Assembly (NCBI GenBank): GCA_022827275.1
Contig: JAJDTG010000016.1
Coordinates: forward strand, 31,819 to 95,818
DNA from: Candidatus Dadabacteria bacterium
GTDB lineage: Bacteria > Desulfobacterota_D > UBA1144 > Nemesobacterales > Nemesobacteraceae
Direction: 5' to 3'
DNA: 64,000 nt
Shown: positions 34,714 through 44,138 of the stretch, piece after piece
Layout: the number at the start of each line of letters is the position of its first letter
How positions within the stretch are numbered: the first letter of the stretch is position 1
Program-made: the position numbers and the translations under genes
The notes under the pieces: model-generated
The model's input: the letters and a program-made list of their open reading frames with translations, nothing else
The model's database searches: none
What the model was told of the DNA's origin: nothing

Positions 34714-36603
34714 CTAGAATGTTACGCGCGCTCCGAGACTGAACTCATTGTTGAGGTTGGAGTCATTGCCGAAGCGCCCCGAGTAGCCTATGAAAGTTTT
34801 TATCCGGCTGCTGATGTCGGCTGCAAGGCCACCCCCGGCGTTTACCCATTCGCTTGGCGGCTCGAAACCCGAGAGAGTAAAGCGGCCGGACATGGTGTTC
34901 GATCCCGCGGTGACCGAAACGGGATCGTCGTTAAGCTCTCTCTCGTAAGAGACGCGGATGTATGGGGACAGCCTTTCGCTTAGACCAAAATTCCCCTTGA
35001 GCTGATAACCCGCCCTCACAATCAGGGAGTCGCGTTCAAAGTCCGAGAAGTTCATCGAGGTGGACGTGCCGCCGTTTTCACTGTAGCCGTCGATTTTCTG
35101 ATTGAGCCACCCGAGCCCCAAAAACAGATTGTGCATGTACCCCTCGGACCTGCCTAGAATCCAGCCCCCTTCGACATCGGTTCCGAACTGATAGGAGCTT
35201 GTGGAGCCGTGCTCCGTGCGCAGTTCCGGTCCGAGCCGGATCGAACGATTGATATCAATAGATGTCCTGCCCCCGTTAAAGGCGCCGCTTAGGTAAAAAA
35301 TGTCATAAACAAGGGTGCCGTGCAACGAGCCGGTCACAACGAGGCTGTCGATGCTTGCGCCCGAGACATCGTTGTCGTGGTTCCCGAGGCTCAGCGCCGC
35401 GCCCAGGTAGAGCACATCCCCGATGCGGTAGTCGGTGCCCAGGGTGAGCACATGCATTTCGGACTTTGTTTTTCCCAGATGTGACAGGGAGTCGAGTTCA
35501 TATGAGCCTATCTGGCCCCTCGCGTAGCTGTGCCATTTTCCGGCCGAGCGGCTAGGCCCGAGATCAAGTATCCGCTTCGTAAATACGGCATCGTGGTGCG
35601 CCCTGGCAACTTCTACCCCTGCCTCCCCTCCAAGCGATACCTGAACCGGGGCCTCGAGAGTGGAAGTTACCATGCTTGCGATTGCCGCATGGGCCGGTCC
35701 GCTGGGATGGGAGCCGTCCGCGAAAAGATAAGCCTCATCAGTTTTGGGAGGTGAGAGATAGCCTGAATCGGTCGGGCCGCACACAAGCGACTCTATTCCT
35801 CCACCGGGGCGCAGGGGATTGGAACCGGGAGTACAAGCTATATCGTCAATGTTGGTGAATCCGTAGTTTCCAGGATTTTCAATTATCTCGTCCATCAGGG
35901 CGGAGACATTCACGGGAATGATTCCATGCTCCAGAGAGCCGAGACCCGTATCCAGAGCTTCATTATAGGCTTGGGTTAGAGCGGAGAGTCCAGCTGCGGC
36001 TGCGGGGCCGGCACGCTGAGCGTTTATGGTTTTGCCGGCGTCGGGCGAGTTGAGTACAACTACGTAGCGCGCGCCGGCGTCCTGAAGACCTCGGATCTGA
36101 TCTACGTACGCTTCCGCCGCTTGCAAGGTGCCGTCAAGGGCGCCTTGGGGATCAGACTGATTTTCCTCGGTGACGGCGCTTATGTCGTTTGCGCCGCCCC
36201 AGATCATGTAAAGCGTATCCGGGTCGGCATTTCCTCCGGAAAGGTGCTGGCTAATCTGCTCCTGCGTTGTAGGCACAGAGTTTTCACAAGCGACGTTTGG
36301 GTCTACGCAGGCGCCGCCCCAGGCGTAGTTCGTCCCGCCGGCGAGCGAATTGGTTCCGGATGCTCCGAAGGTTCGGGCCACGATTTCTGCCCAGACCGGG
36401 TCGGGATTCGTGGTGAAGCTTGTACCGTCCGGAATATTGAGACCGAGAGACTGGGCAATGGATGCGTAAGACTGGGCAATATTTCCGGAGTCGCTCAGGC
36501 TGTCACCGAAGATGACGACAGAATTGAAAGTTTGCGCCCGGGTGCCGCCGACAAATCCTAACAGAATCGTGACAGCAATGAGAAAGTGTATATATCGAAA
36601 CAT
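34714..36603 (-). CDS. Autotransporter esterase/lipase (GDSL/SGNH passenger, EstA-like)
   Basis: A 629-residue type V-secreted enzyme. It has a signal peptide (FLIAVTILLGFVGGTRA, cleavage before QTFNS). The SGNH hydrolase passenger occupies about residues 25-330: FGDSLSDSGNI (nucleophile Ser), GGTNYAWGGA, IWGGANDIS and DGSHPSGPAHAAIA (Asp/His). The C-terminal about 270 residues form an autotransporter beta-barrel ending in ...GARVTF, with the terminal Phe used for BAM recognition. Such EstA-like proteins display lipase/esterase activity at the cell surface. The ATG at 36603 was chosen: GAGGAGG lies 8 nt upstream, and the 10-codon extension to 36633 would bury it. It is 112 bp downstream of ggt, same strand. 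Confidence 0.92.
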   Translation of the reverse strand: MFRYIHFLIAVTILLGFVGGTRAQTFNSVVIFGDSLSDSGNIAQSYASIAQSLGLNIPDGTSFTTNPDPVWAEIVARTFGASGTNSLAGGTNYAWGGACVDPNVACENSVPTTQEQISQHLSGGNADPDTLYMIWGGANDISAVTEENQSDPQGALDGTLQAAEAYVDQIRGLQDAGARYVVVLNSPDAGKTINAQRAGPAAAAGLSALTQAYNEALDTGLGSLEHGIIPVNVSALMDEIIENPGNYGFTNIDDIACTPGSNPLRPGGGIESLVCGPTDSGYLSPPKTDEAYLFADGSHPSGPAHAAIASMVTSTLEAPVQVSLGGEAGVEVARAHHDAVFTKRILDLGPSRSAGKWHSYARGQIGSYELDSLSHLGKTKSEMHVLTLGTDYRIGDVLYLGAALSLGNHDNDVSGASIDSLVVTGSLHGTLVYDIFYLSGAFNGGRTSIDINRSIRLGPELRTEHGSTSSYQFGTDVEGGWILGRSEGYMHNLFLGLGWLNQKIDGYSENGGTSTSMNFSDFERDSLIVRAGYQLKGNFGLSERLSPYIRVSYERELNDDPVSVTAGSNTMSGRFTLSGFEPPSEWVNAGGGLAADISSRIKTFIGYSGRFGNDSNLNNEFSLGARVTF

Positions 36604-36715
36604 TAAGAGCCCTCCTCGGTCTTCCGTCTTCAAAGTAATTTTACCATACTAGGAGCCTTCTAGGGGGCTGCAAAAGACGGGTTCGCGATTTGCTCCCCCG
36701 GGCGCAGCATATGGA

Positions 36716-38443
36716 TCAGTGCCCCCGCGCCAGCCCTCCAGGCTGCCTGGGGTCAGTCGCTCCGTGAAAAAGCCCACGGATCCTGGCTGCGCTCTGCGTG
36801 CTTCCCATCGGGCCGGTTCTTTTCACTTCGTATCCTTTTTTCCGCAACCCGGCCTCCAAGTCTTTCCCTGTTTCTTTTTCCACGTACAGAGTGTCAGGGA
36901 GCCACTGGTGGTGTATCCTCGGGGCCGATGTGGCCTCCCGTATGTTCATTTCATGGTCAATCACGTTCAAAATGACCTGAAGCACGGAGGTTATTATTCT
37001 GCTTCCCCCCTGGCTTCCCGTCGCGAGAAAAAGCTTTTCGTCGTTAAACACTATGGTCGGGGTCATGGAACTCAGCATTCTTTTGCCGGGGGCGATGGAG
37101 TTTTTTTCGCCGCCGATGAGGCCGTATGCGTTCGGCACTCCGGGCTTTGCCGAGAAATCGTCCATTTCGTTGTTCAGCAGGATCCCTGTTCCCGGCACTG
37201 CGAGACCCGAACCGTAGGCAAAATTAAGCGTGTATGTGTTTGAAACCACGTTTCCGAACCTGTCGGCTACTGTGAAGTGAGTGGTGTCAGCGCCCCCGGC
37301 GGGGAGTGGCGAGCCGGGTTTTACATATTTGCTCGGAGTCGCTTTCTGGGGGTTGATACGGTTTGCCAGGCGTTTTGCGTACTGTTTTGAGATGAGACGT
37401 TCTGTGGGAACAGGAGAGAAGTCCGGGTCGCCCAGGTGTTTTGATCTGTCCGCGTAGGCAAGTTTCATAGTTTCCGAGAGAATGTGGACGTATCGGACAG
37501 AGTTATGACCGTATTGCGAGAGGGGGTAGCGCTCGAGAATGTTAAGCATCTGGATAAGATGAACCCCGCCCGAGCTTGGAGGCGGCATTGAGTGGATGCT
37601 GTAGCCCCTGTAACTTCCGGTCACCGGTTCTCTTATAAGCGCTTCGTAAGATGCAAGATCCCGTTCGGTTAAGAGGCCTCCTTCTTTTTTCATATAGGCG
37701 GTGATTTTTTTCGCTATTGCCCCCCTGTAAAACGCCCGGGGACCGTTTTTGCTTATCTCCTTCAGGCTCCACGCAAGGTTTTTCTGCCTGAGAATTTCTC
37801 CCTCCCGGGGCGCCTCTCCGTTGTTTTTGAAAAAAACCTCCATACTCTCGCTTGATTTTTTCATGCGCTTTTTTGCTTTCAGAAGTGATTTCCTGAGTTC
37901 CGGCGTAACTGCAAACCCCTCCTCCGCGAGCCTTATTGCCGGCGCAAGCACTTTTTCAAGCGGCATGGTTCCGTATCTCTCAAGGGCCAGCGAGAGTCCT
38001 GAGACCGTCCCCGGAACCCCGGAGGAGTAGACGCTGTGTCGTGCCCGCTTCGTATCGACTTCTCCGCTTTCATCGAGAAACATGTTCCGCGTGGCTTTAA
38101 GCGGGGCTTTTTCCCTGTAATCTATGGCGACCGTCCGTCCCGTTTTACCCAGATGCACCAGCATGAATCCGCCGCCCCCGAGATTTCCGGCTCTCGGGTG
38201 AGTAACCGCAAGTGCGAATCCGACAGCGACCGCTGCATCAACGGCATTTCCGCCTTGCTTGAGTACGGAGAGCCCGACGAGGGTAGCGATCTGCTCTTCG
38301 GATACAACCATCCCGTTTCGAAAAGACACGGATTCCACCGTACTTTCACTTGAATAGCCGGGTTCGCCGTGGGCGGAAGTCAGCGCAACGGATAAAACAA
38401 GACAGAATGCGAGGGTGCGTTTAAGAATTGAGTCCGCGGGCAT
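36716..38443 (-). CDS. ggt: Gamma-glutamyltranspeptidase
   Basis: Periplasmic Ntn-hydrolase that cleaves glutathione and other gamma-glutamyl compounds. The 575-residue precursor has a signal peptide (ILKRTLAFCLVLSVALTSAHG). Typical blocks are QGGNAVDAAVAVGFALAVTH, GNLGGGGFMLVH, DYREKAP, VPGTVSGLSLAL, PPSSGGVHLIQMLN, DTTHFTVADRFGNVVSNTYT (the first Thr pair holds the autocleavage nucleophile), NNEMDDFS and ATGSQGGSRIIT. All catalytic residues are intact. It starts 20 bp after the ECF-like sigma gene and is probably cotranscribed with it. Confidence 0.94.
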   Translation of the reverse strand: MPADSILKRTLAFCLVLSVALTSAHGEPGYSSESTVESVSFRNGMVVSEEQIATLVGLSVLKQGGNAVDAAVAVGFALAVTHPRAGNLGGGGFMLVHLGKTGRTVAIDYREKAPLKATRNMFLDESGEVDTKRARHSVYSSGVPGTVSGLSLALERYGTMPLEKVLAPAIRLAEEGFAVTPELRKSLLKAKKRMKKSSESMEVFFKNNGEAPREGEILRQKNLAWSLKEISKNGPRAFYRGAIAKKITAYMKKEGGLLTERDLASYEALIREPVTGSYRGYSIHSMPPPSSGGVHLIQMLNILERYPLSQYGHNSVRYVHILSETMKLAYADRSKHLGDPDFSPVPTERLISKQYAKRLANRINPQKATPSKYVKPGSPLPAGGADTTHFTVADRFGNVVSNTYTLNFAYGSGLAVPGTGILLNNEMDDFSAKPGVPNAYGLIGGEKNSIAPGKRMLSSMTPTIVFNDEKLFLATGSQGGSRIITSVLQVILNVIDHEMNIREATSAPRIHHQWLPDTLYVEKETGKDLEAGLRKKGYEVKRTGPMGSTQSAARIRGLFHGATDPRQPGGLARGH

Positions 38444-38463
38444 ATTAAGCGGCCGGGGGGTGC

Positions 38464-39828
38464 TTAGAAGGAAACTCCATACCTGTAGCGCTTGGACATG
38501 GTTAACCTGTCTTCGCAGATTTTTATCTTTTTGGAATAAAACGCTTTTTCGAAAGAGTCCTCGGCAAGGCCGATCGCGCGGTTGAAATTCGATATCGCGT
38601 CTTCGTACTTGTGAAGCTGGAAATTAAGATTGCCGAGGGTTGAATACAGAAGATCGTGCGAGCGGAGTTCCTCGACCCCGCGTATTCCCCCTATGGCGCG
38701 AAGACCTTCCTGCGGCCCTCGGGTTTTGGAGATGGCGATTGCTTTTTGAAGCTCAACAAGCGGACAGTAGTTGCACGCCAAGTACTTGTCGTAAAGTGAG
38801 ATGATCCGGTCCCAGTTCGTGTCCCCATATTTTCTGGCTAGCGAGTGGACGGCGTCGACGCCTGCCTTAAGGTGAATCTCTGTGACCTCTTCACCTCCCT
38901 CAGCCGATAGGGCAAGGTGCTCAAATCCCCTTTTGATCATGTCCCTGTCCCAAAGTTCCCTGTTCTGCTCCTTTATCCCAAGCGGTCTTCCTGCGCCGTC
39001 ATTCATGGTGTGAAGCCTCGAGGCGTTCAGCAGCATGAAGGATAAAAGGGCGTGAACCCCGGGCTTTTTCGTTGCGGGGAAATCAAGCAGCATCTCGCCA
39101 AGTCTTACTGCAGAAAAGCACAAGGAGGGGATAGGGGGCGTTGCCTTGCGGAGACCGTTTTGGCCGAGGCTGAAAATCTCGTATATGTTCTTGGTCACCA
39201 CCCCGAGATTTTTCTCCATATCGGACCGGGTCAGTCGAACGGCCGCTTCGGTCATCTTCTTTTTTTCCGAGGCGAGCTGTTCTTCCAGAGCCTTTTCGTT
39301 TCTCTCAAGTATCCTGGCCAGGGAGGAGCAGGAAAAGCCGCAGAGCACGTTCAGTACAAGATATTTCTGGATGGAACTTTCAACCCCGGAGGCGCACAGG
39401 GCGAAAAGCATTTCGACCTGATTTTTCGCCACTTCCTCTTTATCTGGAAAGGGAAGGTGAAAGCCCGATACGTCAATCCTCCTCTCTCCCTCTTTTACCT
39501 TGGACAGGTAGTTTATCTTCCTGCAGAAAAGCTTGTTTGAACTCTCCGTTATATCAGCCCACACCGCGCTCTGGGGATCATGGGGAATTCCGTCTTTTCC
39601 CCACCTGGTCCTCATCTTCTCAAAAGAATTGGCACACACTCTCTGCACGTGCTCAAGGCTCCCGTAGCCGAAAACCTCAACGAGGGTGGAGACGATCGCT
39701 CCGTAGTCGTCTATAAGCTGTTTTGTAATCTGCCTGTTTACTTCAGGCCGGTTGTATTTTATTCCCAATTGTCTGTTTCCTTCCCCACTGCGGAGAACGG
39801 CTTGATCTACAAACAGACTAAAATACAT
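38464..39828 (-). CDS. Diverged ECF-type RNA polymerase sigma factor with C-terminal TPR-like domain (ECF42/DUF6596-like)
   Basis: A 454-residue protein with the architecture of ECF42 sigma factors. Residues about 25-110 resemble sigma region 2 (VNRQITKQLIDDYGAIVSTL...WGKDGIPHDPQSAVW, where ECF42 proteins have W-x-DG-P-x-NP-x-AWL). Residues about 130-205 resemble region 4 (EMLFALCASGV...YLVLNVLCGFSCSSLARIL). The long C-terminal extension is the best match: LCFSAVRLGEMLLDF, ALLSFMLLNASRL, KEQNRELWDRDMI, TNWDRIISLYDKYL, and a final TPR-like ALGNLNFQLHKY-type helix pair. Conservation in region 2 is weak, so promoter binding may be altered. It lies between ferritin (37 bp) and ggt (20 bp). Assignment is from motif memory, not a search. 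Confidence 0.68.
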   Translation of the reverse strand: MYFSLFVDQAVLRSGEGNRQLGIKYNRPEVNRQITKQLIDDYGAIVSTLVEVFGYGSLEHVQRVCANSFEKMRTRWGKDGIPHDPQSAVWADITESSNKLFCRKINYLSKVKEGERRIDVSGFHLPFPDKEEVAKNQVEMLFALCASGVESSIQKYLVLNVLCGFSCSSLARILERNEKALEEQLASEKKKMTEAAVRLTRSDMEKNLGVVTKNIYEIFSLGQNGLRKATPPIPSLCFSAVRLGEMLLDFPATKKPGVHALLSFMLLNASRLHTMNDGAGRPLGIKEQNRELWDRDMIKRGFEHLALSAEGGEEVTEIHLKAGVDAVHSLARKYGDTNWDRIISLYDKYLACNYCPLVELQKAIAISKTRGPQEGLRAIGGIRGVEELRSHDLLYSTLGNLNFQLHKYEDAISNFNRAIGLAEDSFEKAFYSKKIKICEDRLTMSKRYRYGVSF

Positions 39829-39865
39829 ACCGGAGCTTGAAAGTAAAGATCGCCCGAGTTTTTGC

Positions 39866-40360
39866 TTATTCTCCCTCTCTTGCGGCGAGTTCCCTGTCGA
39901 GAATCAGAAGCGCTGCGGGATTGTCCTCTGCGAGTTTGAGCTGCTCGACTACTCCCTCGGCGCTTTTTTCCTCCTCGACCTGCTCTTCTATGAACCAGTG
40001 GAGCATTACCAGAGTTGCCTGGTCGTTCTTCGAAGCGGCGAGATCGTAGATGTTGTTTATCATCCCTGTAACCTCCCTTTCATGCTCCAAAACCTCCTCG
40101 AACATCTCAAGGAACGCTCCGAACTCAGAGGGTGGCTGCTCTATCGAGTCAAGAGTTACCCTGCCGCCCCTGTCGATCAGGTAATCGAAAAACTTCAATG
40201 CGTGCACAAGTTCCTCTTCGCTCTGCTTGCGAAGCCAGCTTGCGAAACCGGAAAAGTTTTTGGATTCACAATAGGCGGACATAGAAAGGTAGAGATAGGA
40301 TGAATAGTACTCGTTTCTTATCTGCGTGTTTATTGCGTCCTGTATGTCGCTGTCAATCAT
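39866..40360 (-). CDS. ftnA: Non-haem ferritin
   Basis: A 164-residue ferritin that oxidises and stores iron in a 24-mer shell. Ferroxidase ligands fit: RNEYYSSYLYLSM (Glu17 region), QSEEELVHALKFFDYL (ExxH), EEVLEHEREVTG (Glu) and HWFIEEQVEEEKSAE (Glu/Gln of site B). No Met of a haem-binding bacterioferritin type is evident. A GGAGG Shine-Dalgarno precedes the start by 5-6 nt. Two palindromes upstream may be regulator sites. It heads the minus-strand run to the sigma factor and ggt. Confidence 0.93.
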   Translation of the reverse strand: MIDSDIQDAINTQIRNEYYSSYLYLSMSAYCESKNFSGFASWLRKQSEEELVHALKFFDYLIDRGGRVTLDSIEQPPSEFGAFLEMFEEVLEHEREVTGMINNIYDLAASKNDQATLVMLHWFIEEQVEEEKSAEGVVEQLKLAEDNPAALLILDRELAAREGE

Positions 40361-40392
40361 TTTAATTCCTCCTTGGTTTCTTGTTCTGCACC

Positions 40393-40437
40393 GTTAATGA
40401 TAACCTGTTCGTTAAAAATTACTACTAAATGGTAATT
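40393..40437. promoter_or_regulatory. Two short palindromes upstream of ferritin
   Basis: GTTAATGATAAC (40393-40404) is nearly self-complementary, and AATTAC-N9-GTAATT (40417-40437) is a perfect inverted repeat. Both lie 33-77 bp upstream of the ferritin start, where a Fur/PerR-type operator could sit. No known consensus matches fully; role is inference. Confidence 0.3.
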
Positions 40438-40499
40438 ATTTCCAATAAGAACTTCCCCCCGATTATGCCCGGTCCTCTGCATGCTGTATAATAACAGGG

Positions 40500-40529
40500 T
40501 TGTAAATATCCGGACCTGTATTATATACT
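40500..40529 (+). promoter_or_regulatory. Candidate sigma-70-type promoter of lon
   Basis: TTGTAA (40500-40505) and TATACT (40524-40529) are 18 bp apart, with the lon ATG 31 bp further on behind a GAGGAGG. TATATA at 16 bp is an alternative -10. No heat-shock consensus is evident. Consensus reading only. Confidence 0.4.
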
Positions 40530-40560
40530 CTAAATAAGCTTATATATTGAGGAGGAGAAA

Positions 40561-42972
40561 ATGTCAGATTCCGTAAACGTTAACGAGAAAACCCTTCCAC
40601 TCCTTCCACTTCGTGACGTAGTCATATATCCCTACATGCTGGCCCCTCTTTTCGTGGGCAGGGAAAAATCCATCAAGGCCCTTGAGGAAGCGGCTAAGGG
40701 CAGCAAGGAAATATTCCTTTCGGCGCAGAAAGACGCGAAGGTGAACGAACCCGGGAACGAGGATATGTACAGAATCGGGACCATTGGAACGATAGTTCAG
40801 ATGCTCCGGCTTCCGGACGGCACCGTGAAGGTGCTCGTCGAGGGCAAAAAGAGGGCCTCGATATCGGGCTTTGTTTCCCACAAGGACATGTTCGTCGTAA
40901 AAGTAAAGGAGATAGAGGAACCTTCAGGGGAAAGCGTCGAGGTTGAAGCGCTCATGCGTTCGGCGACCAAGCTTTTCGAGGATTACGTGAAACTGAACAC
41001 CAAGATTCCGTCGGAAACCCTCGTGACTTTCATGTCCATTGATGAACCGGGCAAGCTCGGCGACACGGTCGCTTCGCATCTTAGCATGAAGCTTTCGGAC
41101 AAGCAGGAAATTCTCGAGGTGATCCATCCGCTCGAGAGACTTGAGAAGCTTTGCGAGAAAATGCAGTCGGAACTCGAGATACTCCAGATGGAAAAGCGCA
41201 TAGGGAAGAGGGTCAAAAAGCAGATGGAAAAGGCCCAGAGGGAGTATTACCTTAACGAGCAGATGAAGGCCATTCAGAAGGAGCTCGGCACCGGGGACGA
41301 TCTTAAAAGCGAAATAGACGAGTTTGAGGAAAAACTGAGGGAGAAAGAACTTCCCGAGGACGTTGAGCAGAGGGTAAAGAGAGAGATCAACAAACTTCGC
41401 ATGATGTCCTCCATGTCGGCTGAGGCGACTGTGGTGAGAAACTATATCGACTGGCTTCTGGATCTGCCGTGGATAAAGGAGAAGACCGAGGATCGCCTTG
41501 ATATCAAGGAAGCCGCATCGATTCTTGATGAGGATCACTACGGCCTTGAAAAGCCCAAGGAGAGGATACTTGAATATCTGGCGGTTCGGGTTCTCGCCGA
41601 GAAGCTTAAGGGCCCGATAATCTGCTTCGTAGGACCCCCGGGTGTGGGAAAGACCTCTTTGGCCAAGTCCATAGCGCGCGCAATGGGCCGCAAGTTCGTC
41701 AGGACGTCTCTTGGCGGTGTAAGGGACGAGGCCGAGATAAGGGGACACAGGAGGACCTACATAGGAGCCCTTCCGGGCAAGATCATACAGGGAATGAAGA
41801 AGGCCGGAACAGTAAACCCTGTCTTTCTCCTCGACGAGATCGACAAGCTTGGGATGGACTTCAGGGGAGATCCCGCTTCAGCCCTTCTTGAGGCCCTTGA
41901 CCCTGAGCAGAACTCAAATTTCAACGATCATTACATCGAGGCTGACTACGATCTCTCGAAGGTGATGTTCATAATGACAGCGAACGTGCTGCACACGATT
42001 CCCTGGGCGCTCCAGGACCGCATGGAGATAATCCGCCTTCCCGGCTACACGGAGCAGGAAAAACTCCAGATAGCCAGAAAGTTTCTTATAGGGAAGCAGA
42101 AGAGTGATCACGGCCTTAACGACCACAAGGTGGCCATAAAGAACGAGGCCCTTCTGCAGATCATAAGAAGGTATACGAAGGAAAGCGGCGTCAGGAACCT
42201 CGAGAGGGAAATAGCGGCGCTTTGCAGGAAGGTTGCGAGGGAGATCGTTGAGAGGAAGAAGACCAAAGGAGTCAACATCACCGCCAAGAACGTCGGCAAG
42301 TACCTCGGCACTCCCAAGTACGAATACGGAGAGATCGAGCAAACCAACCAGGTGGGAGCCGCCACTGGGCTTGCGTGGACGGAGCTTGGAGGGGAGCTTC
42401 TTACGATAGAGGTTTCCATTGTTCCCGGCAAGGGAAATTTCACCGTTACCGGGAAGCTCGGGGAAGTTATGCAGGAATCTGCGCGCGCGGCGATGAGCTA
42501 CGTGAGGAGCCGGGCGCAGCGCCTTGGGCTTGAAAGGCTTTTCTATCAGAACGTGGATATACACATTCACGTTCCCGAGGGAGCCACTCCCAAGGACGGG
42601 CCGAGCGCCGGCATAGCGATAGCAAGCGCCATTACGAGCGCCATCACGAAAAAGCCCATAAACAGGGAAGTCGCAATGACGGGTGAGATCACGCTTCGCG
42701 GAAGAGTGCTCACCATCGGAGGGCTAAAGGAGAAGATTCTCGCCGCCCACAGGGGCAGGGTGAAGGAAGTGCTGATTCCCGTAGAGAACAAGAAGGACAT
42801 TGAGGACATACCGGAGAACGTGAGAAAAGAGGTGAAGATAAGCACCGTGGAACATATGGACGAAGTTGTTGAAAGGGTGATTCTCTCGGATGAGCCCGTG
42901 CTCAAGAACTTTGTCGTTCCCAAGGCCGGCTATGCTCTTGAGGCCGACCCGGTGCCGAAGAACATAAACTGA
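40561..42972 (+). CDS. lon: ATP-dependent protease Lon
   Basis: Homo-oligomeric AAA+ protease that degrades damaged and regulatory proteins. The 803-residue product has the LON N-terminal domain (about 10-205, [15 protein letters not shown]), a coiled-coil linker, the ATPase ([15 protein letters not shown]alker [15 protein letters not shown]alker B) and the protease domain with the Ser-Lys dyad: [14 protein letters not shown] (Ser about 680) and [13 protein letters not shown] (Lys about 723). Full-length and intact. A strong terminator follows 25 bp after the stop. Confidence 0.97.
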   Translation: MSDSVNVNEKTLPLLPLRDVVIYPYMLAPLFVGREKSIKALEEAAKGSKEIFLSAQKDAKVNEPGNEDMYRIGTIGTIVQMLRLPDGTVKVLVEGKKRASISGFVSHKDMFVVKVKEIEEPSGESVEVEALMRSATKLFEDYVKLNTKIPSETLVTFMSIDEPGKLGDTVASHLSMKLSDKQEILEVIHPLERLEKLCEKMQSELEILQMEKRIGKRVKKQMEKAQREYYLNEQMKAIQKELGTGDDLKSEIDEFEEKLREKELPEDVEQRVKREINKLRMMSSMSAEATVVRNYIDWLLDLPWIKEKTEDRLDIKEAASILDEDHYGLEKPKERILEYLAVRVLAEKLKGPIICFVGPPGVGKTSLAKSIARAMGRKFVRTSLGGVRDEAEIRGHRRTYIGALPGKIIQGMKKAGTVNPVFLLDEIDKLGMDFRGDPASALLEALDPEQNSNFNDHYIEADYDLSKVMFIMTANVLHTIPWALQDRMEIIRLPGYTEQEKLQIARKFLIGKQKSDHGLNDHKVAIKNEALLQIIRRYTKESGVRNLEREIAALCRKVAREIVERKKTKGVNITAKNVGKYLGTPKYEYGEIEQTNQVGAATGLAWTELGGELLTIEVSIVPGKGNFTVTGKLGEVMQESARAAMSYVRSRAQRLGLERLFYQNVDIHIHVPEGATPKDGPSAGIAIASAITSAITKKPINREVAMTGEITLRGRVLTIGGLKEKILAAHRGRVKEVLIPVENKKDIEDIPENVRKEVKISTVEHMDEVVERVILSDEPVLKNFVVPKAGYALEADPVPKNIN

Positions 42973-42996
42973 AGGCAAAGAGTTGCTTAGTGTTTC

Positions 42997-43036
42997 AAAA
43001 GCCCCGAGGCGGTCACTGCCGCTCTGGGGCTTTTTG
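42997..43036 (+). terminator. Rho-independent terminator after lon
   Basis: An inverted repeat (AGCCCC-G-AGGCGG / CCGC-TCT-GGGGCT, loop TCACTG) is followed by TTTTT at 43031-43035. It is well placed 25 bp after the lon stop and just before the radical SAM gene. Confidence 0.85.
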
Positions 43037-43056
43037 GTTTAGGGGAGGCTTGCAAA

Positions 43057-44103
43057 GTGAAGCCGTACATAAAAGGAAGAGGATCCCAGGAGAATCCTGC
43101 GGGAAGGTTCGAGCGGATTGATTTTGTTGCGGACGAGGACGCGCCCGCCGCTGACGGCGTCCCCAGAACCGTTTACTACAGTGACCGGACGAAAACCATA
43201 ATCTCCTACAATCAGAGTCCCGATGTTTCCTTTGACGCGAGCATCAATCCCTACAGGGGGTGCGAGCACGGATGCGTTTACTGCTACGCAAGGCCCACGC
43301 ACGAATACCTGGGGCTTTCCGCAGGGCTTGATTTCGAAACGAAGATCTTCGTGAAGCAAAATGCCCCCGAGCTCCTGAGAAAAGAGCTCCGCTCGGCGAA
43401 ATGGGTTCCCAAGCCGATAGCGATAAGCGGGGTTACCGACTGCTATCAGCCGGCGGAAAAGCATTTCCAGATAACGAGAAAATGCCTTGAGGTTCTGCGG
43501 GAATTCCGAAACCCGGTCGGGGTGATAACCAAAAGCTATCTGGTAACTCGCGATATTGATATTTTCTCCGACATGGCCGGAATCGGCTGCGCGAGCGTAG
43601 TTATCTCCATTACGACGCTTGACGGAGAACTTTCAAGAAAGATGGAACCCAGAGCATCGCAGCCCGAATACAGGCTAAGGGCAATAGCCAGGCTTGCGGA
43701 CGCCGGCATTCCCGTGACGGTGCTCATAGCCCCGGTGATTCCCGGGCTCACCGACCATGAGATTCCGGCCATAATGAAAGAGGCTTCGGCCCGCGGGGCG
43801 GTCGATGCGGGCTACGTGATGCTGAGGCTTCCCTACGGAGTTGGCGACATATTCTCCGAGTGGCTTGGCCGCCACTACCCGGACAGAAAGAAAAAGATAC
43901 TGGGGCGAATCAAGTCTATGAGGGACGGAGATCTTAACTCTACTGAGTACCGGGTCCGGATGAAGGGCAGGGGGATTTTCGCCGAGCAGACCGAAAGGAT
44001 TTTTCGCGTAGCTTACGGGAAGTTCGGTTTTGCGGGAAGGAAGGTGCCTCTTGATGTTTCCCGCTTCAGAAGAGACGGATCCGCCCAGCTTGAGCTTTTC
44101 TGA
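43057..44103 (+). CDS. Radical SAM protein, PA0069/Rv2578c family
   Basis: A 348-residue radical SAM protein. The cluster motif GCEHGCVYCYARPTHEYLGL (CxxxCxxC, about residues 69-88) with NPYRG just before is the signature of this spore-photoproduct-lyase-related family of unknown substrate. Other conserved parts: ISGVTDCYQPAEK, TRKCLEVL, VITKSYLVTRD, LIAPVIPGLTDHEIP and MLRLPYGV. GTG start at 43057 with AGGGGAGG upstream. The C-terminal QLELF tail is similar in many members. No partner gene is visible: it lies between the lon terminator and convergent hisG. Confidence 0.88.
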   Translation: MKPYIKGRGSQENPAGRFERIDFVADEDAPAADGVPRTVYYSDRTKTIISYNQSPDVSFDASINPYRGCEHGCVYCYARPTHEYLGLSAGLDFETKIFVKQNAPELLRKELRSAKWVPKPIAISGVTDCYQPAEKHFQITRKCLEVLREFRNPVGVITKSYLVTRDIDIFSDMAGIGCASVVISITTLDGELSRKMEPRASQPEYRLRAIARLADAGIPVTVLIAPVIPGLTDHEIPAIMKEASARGAVDAGYVMLRLPYGVGDIFSEWLGRHYPDRKKKILGRIKSMRDGDLNSTEYRVRMKGRGIFAEQTERIFRVAYGKFGFAGRKVPLDVSRFRRDGSAQLELF

Positions 44104-44114
44104 TACTCCGCGTG

Positions 44115-44133
44115 AAAAAAAAGGGGGGGGGGG
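44115..44133. repeat. Homopolymer tract A8-G11
   Basis: Eight A followed directly by eleven G, in the 35-bp gap between convergent radical SAM and hisG genes. Read from the minus strand it becomes C11-T8, which might serve as the U-run of a weak hisG terminator. Confidence 0.9.
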
Positions 44134-44138
44134 AAGGC

